Positions 47,954 to 56,506 of a stretch of 64,000 nucleotides of DNA are shown in pieces. Position 1 is the stretch's first letter. The number at the start of each line of letters is the position of its first letter. The notes beneath the pieces are model-generated. The model ran no database searches. It was not told the origin of the DNA and saw only the letters and a list, made by a program, of their open reading frames with translations. This DNA comes from Buxus sempervirens (lineage: Eukaryota; Streptophyta; Magnoliopsida; Buxales; Buxaceae): positions 8,850,150 to 8,914,149 of the forward strand of contig OX387188.1 in NCBI GenBank assembly GCA_947561395.2, written 5' to 3'. The translations under genes were made by a program, and so were the position numbers.

Positions 47954-49764
47954 TGTAGACACCCCAAATTGCACTACAGAATGAGAAAATAATAAAAACA
48001 TGTAATTAGAGCTTAAAACAGGTCAAAAATGCATAAAAACTGACTAAGCAGACTTTGCCCGTATTTCCTTCACGGGCCCGTCGCGACCGAAAATTCTCTA
48101 CGGTCAGGCGCGCCCGTAGTAACTATACAGTCACCATTGGACCGTAGTGCATTTATGGTTACTAAAGACACGTGCGAGTTTTGTCCTTCTCTCGATTTCC
48201 GAGCTTTATCTTTAGTCCAATATATCTTTAAATGAGTGAATTACGTATTTTATTCGCTGAAGCCACCTTGGTTGGCTATGGATGGGCATTATCTTGTATT
48301 TAACTCAAACTGAAACTCTATCTTGCCAAACCCTGGACCAGCCATGCCCCTGTGCTTTCCTATAAATAAAGGTGAGATTCTCAAGCTAAGGGACACGAAA
48401 ATTTGAAGTCTAAGAAGCTCCAAGAGAAGAAGAGGAACCCCTGCTGCCTTGCTTGCTCAATCCAGGTAAGTCCCTTTTCCCTTTTTATTTTCTGTCTTCA
48501 ATTCTAGATGTAATAGGATCATCTCTATTACTGTAGAATAAGGCCATCTTTTGTACTTGTATTCCTAAACTTGCCTCTAAGTACCTCAAGAGTCTCTCTA
48601 GCCGTAAAACGTGAAGAGAGAGCTAGGGGAAAAGAGAACAGGTGGATCCCTAGAATAGGACCCCATATCTGTTTTTCTCTTTTTTTTAGAATAAAGCCTT
48701 GGATTGTGTTTGTATCACCCAAACCTATCTCCAAGTACCTCAAGAATCCTCTCTAGCCGTAAAACGTGAAGAGAGAGCTAGGGGAAAAGAGAACAGGTGG
48801 ATCCGTAGGGTAGACCCCCATGTGCTCAAATCTGTGAGATATGGCTGCTTTGAATATCCTGATCATGTTTTAATGGTTTTTATGATGAATTTGGATGAAT
48901 AACATGAATCCATGATGTTTATAGCATGAGATCCCCACTTTTTTTTATAAAATTTGGATTTTCACCACTTTTGCACCTACAGCACTTTTTCGTGATTTTT
49001 GTGGTTTTAGGCTAATATCTTGGATTTATCATAATCAATATGGTAGATCTGAATCCAGAAGCCTGAAAATAACCTCTAGGGTTTCATGATGTGGTTTGAG
49101 CCGTTTTTCATTATTGAGAGAAGACCCTACGGTCTAAATTCTCCCCTTTTGATGTTCTTCATCAACGTGGGTATTTTTGGTTTTTATTTTTTGATTTAAA
49201 GTGAAATTTAGGCTTTACCTATGTCCTGGAATATTCAAGTTCAATTTTGAAATATTTTATAAAAATCATATTTTTCTAGATTTCTAGAATTTGACTTGAA
49301 GCCAGATTTTTGGATTTTCCACTTTAAATTGATTTTAAATTGATTTTATCTCAATTTATTTTGATCATGAAACCCTAGGAATGGTATGATCATATTTGAA
49401 AGTTCTGGATCAATTAGACTATTCATATGAAAAAAACCATATATTTTTGTCTTTTTTGTGATTTTTCCTGATTTTTATAGCAAGCCTTTTATCTTTGAAA
49501 AACATGAACAATACCTGGTAACCACCTTGTGTGGATGAATAGGGGTGTCTAACACCTTCCCCTATTCATAACCTAATCCCATTACCCATCTCTGGTTGTT
49601 TTTTTTAGGAGGGTTATTTTTACCCTAAAATTGCCTTTTGTGCTTATTTAATATTTTGATGTCCATTCACACCTAAATTGAATGGTGGCGACTTTTTGTT
49701 TAATTTAATCCTGTGTGATGATAGAGGAAGTCAAAGGAATTTTGATTTTTTCCCATGTCTCACA
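47954..49764 (+). mobile_element. 5' LTR of Tat element C
   Basis: TGTAGACACCCCAAATTGC to CCATGTCTCACA, 1811 bases. ACGGGC/GCCCGT words lie at 48057-48148, a TATA box at 48361-48368, splice donor CCAG|GTAAGT at 48466. A tandem duplication with 153-base spacing (about 48534-48686 and 48687-48836) doubles the AATAA(A/G)G poly(A)-signal region and the CCGTAAAACGTG block. The left flank GTAGG would be the TSD; the right partner lies beyond the window. Confidence 0.92.
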
Positions 49765-49766
49765 AC

Positions 49767-49784
49767 TGGCGACTCTGCTGGGGA
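49767..49784 (+). other. Primer-binding site of Tat element C
   Basis: TGGCGACTCTGCTGGGGA lies two bases after the LTR. It is the Tat/Ogre-type primer site, which I recall as matching an arginine tRNA. Confidence 0.85.
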
Positions 49785-51260
49785 CTTGAGGATTTGAGCC
49801 TTTTGGTGTTTTAGTTCATGTTTTTGATTTTTTGATTTGCTTGCTATTTTATGTTCTTAAGCATGTTGGGTATGTTTTAAATTTGAATTATTGCTTAAGA
49901 ATTCATGGGGATAGAAACATGCTTAATTTTGATATATAGGATTGTTTCTACAAACATGCGTAGGGGAGGTTCGTTTTGCTGAACCATGTTAATTTCTCGC
50001 TATATTTTTATGATAGCATATTTTAATTTTCAGCATGATCTCCATGATGATTTTGGGTGTATAACATGATCATATGTTTGCATGATTAGATGATTTTTTT
50101 TATGAGCATGTTTTAGGTGCTATAGGATTGCTGTATTTACTTGTTTATTTTAAATATGCTTTCCTATTATGCCTTGGTTTGTTTATGCATGGCTGCGAAA
50201 AGAGTGGCAAGGGTTTGGGACGTTGTGAATGCACCCAATTTTTACAAAGCACTGTGCACATTTATTTTTTTTACACAGCCTTCCCTTAACCTATAGGAAG
50301 TTGAACCCGAATGTGTGTAGCTTGGCGCAACGAGGTCGATACTTTAGAAAGCGAAAGTGAAAACATTCACCTTAGAACTTTGAGCTAATGATGTGATGAT
50401 AATGTGGATCTGGGATTCTGGTCATCACTAGGCTTGAGTGCTAAGTTGCCATTAAGCCAAAACCCAAAACCCCTAAGCTTGAAGGTGGAGTTACACGTTT
50501 TTGGCTAAAGTATACAATTACGTGGGGATATGGGTTTGTATGATTGTGGGAAGGCCGTGTGCATGGCTTACAAACCAGGGCATAATGTGGATGCCATATT
50601 GAAGGTAAACAAGGTAACAAGGTAATCCTATTGCTTTGCATTATTATCATGTCATAGGGGTGTCATGGTGCCCATTGGTTCGGAATAAAATTGGTCCCAA
50701 AATATGCATGTTTTTAAAATTGGTGCAGCCCATAGGAAGAGTTTCTAACTCTGTTTAGAATCAATCCTACCCTATGTTCATACAAGAGGCAACAAAAGGG
50801 TACCAAATTCTTGAGTATAGTGTCAATTTGAAGGGTACATGTGCCTTCCTAAACATGTGTTTTAGCAAAAAGGCCAAGGTCCACTTTGGGACAGTTTAGA
50901 AGCCTTGCACTGGGTGAACCGTATGTTTGGATGAGCAATCAAAGTGATCAAACCATGTAAAAACTGGAAAAATATAACAGAGTTCTATAAAACCGCATTT
51001 AGTACACGGGCTGGGCTCGCCTGTATTGGTTATACGGGCTGAGCTTGCCCGTGTTGGTCATACGGACACAGCTTGCTCGTAATATGAACACGGGCAACGC
51101 CAGACCGTGGTAAATATACGGTTTTCTCGGAGGATTCAACTTTAATCAGTTTTTCTTACTAAAATCTTCCTTTAACCCTTAAATAATAATAAAGGGAAAC
51201 AAGTTTGAATAAAATGCTTCAGAAAAAAAATAATTGAAAAAAAATGTGAGAGAAAGGTTC
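49785..51260 (+). other. Leader of Tat element C
   Basis: Non-coding, collinear with the leader of B. Contains inverted ACGGGC/GCCCGT words at 51003-51121. No supported ORF. Confidence 0.8.
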
Positions 51261-52283
51261 CTTGGGCTTCTGAAAGCCTTTGAATTTCAGACTTTTTTAA
51301 AACTCCTGGGCCTCTGAAAGCCTTTGAATTTCAGATTTTTCAAAAATCCTTGGGCCTCTGAAAGCCTTTGAATTTCAGACTTTTTCTCAAAAACTCATTG
51401 GGCCTCTGAAAGCCTTTGAATTTCAGACTTTTTATCAAAAAAAAAAAACTCTTTGGGCCTCTGAAAGCCTTTGAATTTCAGACCTTTTTCTTTTGGGCCT
51501 CTGAAAGCCTTTGAATTTCAGATCTTCTGGGCTTCTGAAAGCCTTTGAATTTCAGACCTTTTTCTTTTGGGCCTCTGAAAGCCTTTGAATTTCATATCTT
51601 TTGGGCCTCTGAAAGCCTTTGAATTTCAGACATTTTTCTTTTAGGCCTCTGAAAGCCTTTGAATTTCAGATCTTTGGGCCTCTGAAAGCCTTTGAATTTC
51701 AGATCTTCTGGGCCTCTGAAAGCCTTTGAATTTCAGACCTTTTTCTTTTGGGCCTCTGAAAGCCTTTGAATTTCAGATCTTTTGGGCCTCTGAAAGCCTT
51801 TGAATTTCAGACCTTTTTCTTTTAGGCCTCTGAAAGCCTTTGAATTTCAGATCTTTGGGCCTCTGAAAGCTTTTGAATTTCAGACCTCTTTCTTTTTGGG
51901 CCTCTGAAAGCCTTTGAATTTCAGATCTTTTGGGCTTCTGAAAGCCTTTGAATTTCAGACCTTTTTCTTTTGGGCCTCTGAAATTTCAAGACTTTTTTCT
52001 CAAAAACTCTTTGGGCCTCTGAAAGCCTTTGAATTTCAAGACTTTTTTCTCAAGAACTCTTTGGGCCTCTGAAAGCCTTTGAATTTCAGACTTTCATCAA
52101 AAATCCTCGGCCCTCTGAAAGCCTTTGAATTTCAGACCTTTTCTCAAAATATCCCTGGGCCTCTGAAAGCCTTTGAATTTCAGACCTTTTCCAAAAATAT
52201 CCCTGGGCCTCTGAAAGCCTTTGAATTTCAGATCTTTCTCTCTTTTTTGTGGGACCTGTTGGAAGCCCTAGAATATTCCAACA
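51261..52283 (+). repeat. Hairpin array in C leader
   Basis: About 24 tandem units of 33-45 bases with core GGGCCTCTGAAAGCC then TTTGAATTTCAGA. Arms TCTGAAA/TTTCAGA pair perfectly around loop GCCTTTGAA. A higher-order pattern alternates CAGATC and CAGACCTTTTTCTTTT spacers. One unit near 51980 is shortened. The last unit has different arms TGTTGGAA/TTCCAACA (52257-52283), the same pair seen in B. The array ends about 190 bases before gag. Confidence 0.93.
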
Positions 52284-52476
52284 ATTCAATTCAAAAAAAA
52301 AAAAAAAGAAGCAAATAAAGAAAAAATCCAAACTCGTGTTCACCCAGCTTGCACATAGGCATTCCTAGGCATGTGAATGAGATTAATTGGGCACTGATAT
52401 TTTTTCCTTTATTTTGTGGCCAGGTACTAATACACTTGGAATCATAGCTCCTGTAACTAGATCAAGAGCTCGCGCC

Positions 52477-53439
52477 ATGAATCCCATTGAAGATGAAGCT
52501 GATGCTCCTCATCCAGATGTTGTTCTACTCCAAGAACAAGTAGCAGGACTAGCCCGAATGTTAGAGAACATATTGTCCGTACAAGCCCAACAAGTGCAGG
52601 CCCAACAAATGCAGGCCCAGAACCAAGCATCCACTACCAACCCTGCACCTCCACCCCAAATCAATATTCCACATCCAGTACAACCAACTCCTGAACCCGT
52701 CTATGAACCCACCCCTGAACCTATACTGACCAGGGATGAGACAGCTGAGTCAAACAAGGCTAAGGAAAAGGAAAGGATAAGGGAAGAGGTTGAAAGAAAG
52801 TTCCTGAACAAATTGGAAATGATCCAAGATGAACTTAGAGAAGTAAAAGGGGTGAGCAACTTCGGGGGCACCAACTTTGAAGACTTATGCCTGTACCCCA
52901 ATGTTAACCTGCCGGCTAAGTTTAAGTGCCCAGATCTAGACAAGTATGACGGCACAGGCTGCCTCATGAGCTGCTTGAAGTTATACTGTGGTGCCCTATG
53001 CCAGTTTGGGCAGGATGAGGGTGTTCTGATTCAGCTCTTCCAAAGGAGCCTGACTGGAACCGCATTGAGGTGGTTCGCTACTCTAGACCATGGGAAGATT
53101 AGAAGATGGAAGGACCTAGCAGATGCCTTCCTAGCTCAGTACCGGTTCAATTCAGAAATCGTGCCAGATAGGTACGACGTAATGAGAATGAGCAAAGGAA
53201 GGGATGAGACTGTAAGGCAGTACGCCAAGAGATGGAGGGAGACAGCCTCTCAAGTCAGACCACCTATGCTAGAACAGGAGATGATTTCCACCTTCATCAG
53301 TACATTGGGTCAACCATTCTACAGCCACCTGGTGGAACAGACCACCACTAATTTTGCGGCTTTGGTACAAGTGGCCGACCGAATAGAAGACGGGATCAGA
53401 TCAGGTAAGATAGTTGACCACTCTGCTATGGTCAGTTAG
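52477..53439 (+). CDS. gag of Tat element C, N-terminal part, ends at in-frame TAG
   Basis: The start MNPIEDEADAP is chosen because B also has MNP at the same place. The frame is open upstream to the acceptor-like site, with similar residues in B, so translation could begin earlier. It contains a Gln-rich stretch (about residues 28-50), a charged helix, FGGTNFEDLCLYPNV, and the retrotransposon gag core (LTGTALRWF, QYRFNSEIVPDRYD). Capsid/nucleocapsid function is inferred from family and position. A TAG at 53437-53439 stops the frame where B has CAG. The same frame continues at once. Confidence 0.9.
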   Translation: MNPIEDEADAPHPDVVLLQEQVAGLARMLENILSVQAQQVQAQQMQAQNQASTTNPAPPPQINIPHPVQPTPEPVYEPTPEPILTRDETAESNKAKEKERIREEVERKFLNKLEMIQDELREVKGVSNFGGTNFEDLCLYPNVNLPAKFKCPDLDKYDGTGCLMSCLKLYCGALCQFGQDEGVLIQLFQRSLTGTALRWFATLDHGKIRRWKDLADAFLAQYRFNSEIVPDRYDVMRMSKGRDETVRQYAKRWRETASQVRPPMLEQEMISTFISTLGQPFYSHLVEQTTTNFAALVQVADRIEDGIRSGKIVDHSAMVS

Positions 53440-53469
53440 CAAGACCCCAATGGGAAGAAAGGAAGCGGG

Positions 53470-56127
53470 ATGAAGAAGAACGGGAACAAGAAAGAAGGGG
53501 AGGTAAACATGGTACAGCCACCATCAGGCCTTAACAAGCCCATACAAATCAATATAACTGCTCATTTTCCTACCCAATCTCCACCTACCCAGGCCCCTAT
53601 GAGGGTTAATGTTCCAGCAGCACCTTCAGACCAAAAAAGGGTTTTTACTAAAGAGGAAAAGGACGCTTATTTTGCAGCAAGGAGAAATAGGGTTTTCACC
53701 CCTATTCCAATGACTCCTTCTCAGTTGCTGCCCACCTTATTGCAAGCAAGGTATATCACCTTAAGAGAACCCAATCCGAATGCACCCAAGGGGAGAAATT
53801 TTGACCCCTCCACCACTTGTGATTACCACATGGGTGCACCTGGGCACCCTACTGACAAGTGCTGGCCTTGGAAACATGCCATTCAGGATTTACTGGACCA
53901 GAATACCCTGTCTTTCAATACAGGGGCTCCCAATCCTCCTAGAACAGATATTGGACAGAACCCTCTGCCCCAGCATCATGGGGCAGGCCCATATAATGTT
54001 ATAGGTGTAGTATCTTCTGATAAAATAACCTTTGACCCATCCCAGTTAATTGCTCCAATAGGGACAACGGTCAAGGTTTATTTTAACAGAATAAGCAAGG
54101 AAAAGGAAATAAATGTAATTTCAAAGGGGAATGATAGTGCTGCAAAGAACATTAGCTCATCTCTGGACCGGTTCTCGGCCCTCATGGCCCAAATGAACAT
54201 TGCAAAACCACCATTGGTCATCAATTGCAGTCCATCCACCTTTACTTCACCCATTCAGTCAAAACCACCATTGGTCATAAACTGTGACCCTCTTAGTGCA
54301 TCCGTCACTACTGCAACCCCCCAACCAAAACAACTTCCACCATTGGTTGTTAATGTCCCCCTTGCTCAGACTTCCACAGTTAAGTCTAAACTTCCTCCCT
54401 TGGTGATAAATGTCCCCAAGCCTTCTTACTCTGAATCGGCTGTACCATGGAACTACAGTGAAGCTTTTACCACTACATGCCCTGCAGCTGAAAGCAAGGA
54501 AGAAGTGAACCTCATGATGAGGTCAGGAAAATGTGTAGGGGTGGAAGAAAAACAAAAGGAAACAGAGAAGGAAAAGGAAGAAGAAAAAAATAAAGGAAAG
54601 GCTAAGATAGGGGATGATGCCCCTCAGGTAACTAACAGTGAGGCTGCTGACCTCATGAAGATAATAAAAAAGAGTGAGTTCAATGTTGTCGAACAGTTGA
54701 ACAAGGTCCCTGCCCAGATCTCAATACTGGGCCTATTGTTAAATTTTGAAAAACATAGGGACTCCTTGTTAAGGATACTCCAGGGGGCCCATGTGCCTAA
54801 AAACATTGAACCAGACCAACTAGGCCGGATGGTTGGGCAAATATTATCCCACAATGTCATAACTTTTTCTGAGACTGAAATCAGCCCAGCAGGGTACCAT
54901 CATGTTGACCCATTGCACATAGCTGTACTCAGTAAGGGTTGCATGATAGCCCGGGTCTTGATTGATAATGGGTCGGCTCTCAACGTCTGCCCGTTAGTAA
55001 CCTTTGTTAAGCTCGGTCTGGAGCAAAACAAAATCAAACAGAACGGAAGAATCATAAGAGCATTTGATAGCTCTAAAACACACTCCCTAGGGGAGGTTGA
55101 ACTGCCGGTCACAATTGGACCATATATTTTCAACATCACATTTGAAGTGATGGATATACCTGCAGCCTTCAACCTACTCCTAGGAAGGCTGTGGATTCAT
55201 ACGGCTAGGGCTATACCATCTACCCTCCACCAAAGAGTCAAATATATCAGAGGGCAAAAGGTGATTACTGTCCTAGCCGAAAATTTGGTTCCCCCCATGT
55301 GGTCCCCTGATGTACCCTGTATAAACATGGAAATGACTGCCGATAAGATGGCATTTCACTCTTTCCAATTTGAAACTGTTAATTTCATACCTGTGGGGTA
55401 TCAGGAAAAAGAAGGAAAATTGACCTGTGCTGAGAAAATGGTCAAGAATGTGCTGGAAAAGTACAACTTTCACCCTGGAAAAGGTCTGGGGGTTAACCTG
55501 CAAGGAAGGATAGAACTGATAAAGGTTAGGAAGATGGTTCATAGAGTAGGATTGGGGTCCAAGCCAAGGAAATGGAGAAGTCAGAAGGAAAGAGAAGACA
55601 TAAAATTCCAGCACATCAGGGAAACTTTTCCTAAGCTTTCTCACATGATTCAGCTGTCTCCTCCTGAGGATCAGTCCAAACCCCCATACTATAACATAAA
55701 CCCATTCCAGAAACCCAAGTCCCCAACCGTGCAACCATATGTTCCACCTCCACCTCCACAAGCATTAGGTGGGCCTGGGCTACATACAGAACAGGAGCAG
55801 GACTTTTCTGAGGATGTGGGAGCCTTCTTTGCCATGACAGAAGGCAACAAAGAAGAAGGAGCAGAGGAGCTACCTTTTATTGATTGGGCTGCAGTAGAAG
55901 TTCCATCTGGAACTAGCCCTACAAAAGAAGCAGGCGATGCAACTCACCCAGTATTGGTGATCTCAGATGCAGACCCTGAGCTTGAGGAGCAGGCTTGTAT
56001 CCCTGCCCCAGATTCTTTTATTTTGAACAATTGGGAGGAAACTCCTCTTACTTTTGAAGCCGCGTTTGTTTGGCAAACAGACATGGCTTCCAAAAAAAAC
56101 TCCATTAGTGGAATGCCCTTTCCCTGA
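53470..56127 (+). CDS. gag C-terminus and aspartic protease of Tat element C
   Basis: Same frame as the upstream gag. It holds a zinc-binding CDYHMGAPGHPTDKC (about residue 117), three PPLVIN-type repeats (about 240-320), a charged coiled segment (about 355-385), aspartic protease with DNGSA (about 499) and LLGR (about 570), and a G-patch-like HPGKGLG (about 668). The frame stops at 56127 just after a run of eight A. Pol lies in the +1 frame and overlaps by 74 bases. Either a one-base A-run error, a true +1 shift or removal of an intron would join them; Ogre-type relatives are known to carry an intron between protease and RT. Confidence 0.88.
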   Translation: MKKNGNKKEGEVNMVQPPSGLNKPIQINITAHFPTQSPPTQAPMRVNVPAAPSDQKRVFTKEEKDAYFAARRNRVFTPIPMTPSQLLPTLLQARYITLREPNPNAPKGRNFDPSTTCDYHMGAPGHPTDKCWPWKHAIQDLLDQNTLSFNTGAPNPPRTDIGQNPLPQHHGAGPYNVIGVVSSDKITFDPSQLIAPIGTTVKVYFNRISKEKEINVISKGNDSAAKNISSSLDRFSALMAQMNIAKPPLVINCSPSTFTSPIQSKPPLVINCDPLSASVTTATPQPKQLPPLVVNVPLAQTSTVKSKLPPLVINVPKPSYSESAVPWNYSEAFTTTCPAAESKEEVNLMMRSGKCVGVEEKQKETEKEKEEEKNKGKAKIGDDAPQVTNSEAADLMKIIKKSEFNVVEQLNKVPAQISILGLLLNFEKHRDSLLRILQGAHVPKNIEPDQLGRMVGQILSHNVITFSETEISPAGYHHVDPLHIAVLSKGCMIARVLIDNGSALNVCPLVTFVKLGLEQNKIKQNGRIIRAFDSSKTHSLGEVELPVTIGPYIFNITFEVMDIPAAFNLLLGRLWIHTARAIPSTLHQRVKYIRGQKVITVLAENLVPPMWSPDVPCINMEMTADKMAFHSFQFETVNFIPVGYQEKEGKLTCAEKMVKNVLEKYNFHPGKGLGVNLQGRIELIKVRKMVHRVGLGSKPRKWRSQKEREDIKFQHIRETFPKLSHMIQLSPPEDQSKPPYYNINPFQKPKSPTVQPYVPPPPPQALGGPGLHTEQEQDFSEDVGAFFAMTEGNKEEGAEELPFIDWAAVEVPSGTSPTKEAGDATHPVLVISDADPELEEQACIPAPDSFILNNWEETPLTFEAAFVWQTDMASKKNSISGMPFP

Positions 56128-56461
56128 AGGTTTTAATGAGCCTTCTTCTTCAGGGAAAGATTTTGTAGAAGGCTCTCAAAAAACACAAAAAGATTTTTCA
56201 ATTTTTTCTAGAAAAGATAAAGTTTTCAAAAAGGTCCAAACCATTTATGAACCATATAAGCAAACGAAATTGGATCAGGATGAGTATAACTTCGACCTTG
56301 AGCTCGACTTTGACCTAATGGGGGTTGAAGAAGAGACCGAGGACAAAGAAGACGACCCTCCAAAAGAAATCACATATCAATTAGAGCGCCATGAAAAGGG
56401 GGTCCAACCCAATATTGAAGAGACCATATCAATAAACCTAGGGACCGAAGATGATCCATAG
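56054..56461 (+). CDS. Protease-RT linker of Tat element C
   Basis: In the pol frame: acidic linker of 135 codons ending at TAG (56459-56461), after which the same frame continues into RT. The stop may be a CAG to TAG change. No domain recognised. Confidence 0.6.
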   Translation: MKPRLFGKQTWLPKKTPLVECPFPEGFNEPSSSGKDFVEGSQKTQKDFSIFSRKDKVFKKVQTIYEPYKQTKLDQDEYNFDLELDFDLMGVEEETEDKEDDPPKEITYQLERHEKGVQPNIEETISINLGTEDDP

Positions 56462-56506
56462 ATAGTAAAGATTGGGGTATGTCTATCTGAGGTACAGCGA
56501 GATGAA

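Larger units (their letters stand above)
48466..52423 (+). other. Candidate leader intron of Tat element C
   Basis: The donor CCAG|GTAAGT after the TATA box is conserved in LTRs A, B, J and C. An acceptor-like TTTTGTGGCCAG ends at 52423, 53 bases before the gag ATG, and B has a matching pyrimidine-rich TTTTACCAG at 44249. Splicing between them would remove about 3.96 kb, including the primer site, many upstream ATGs and the hairpin array. Inferred from sequence only. Confidence 0.45.

Noticed and set aside
52079..52318. Repeat-encoded peptide (GPLKAFEFQ units) in the C hairpin array
   Set aside because: Frame is open only over the last units and breaks elsewhere because unit lengths are not multiples of three; pairing, not coding, is what is kept.
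53437..53442. TAG-CAA as a programmed readthrough site in gag of C
   Set aside because: Only the first codon after the stop fits the known plant-virus context; B has CAG here, so a point mutation is simpler.
56092..56100. A-AAA-AAC as a -1 frameshift heptamer in C
   Set aside because: The heptamer is in the right register, but the -1 frame meets a stop within a few codons and pol is in the +1 frame.
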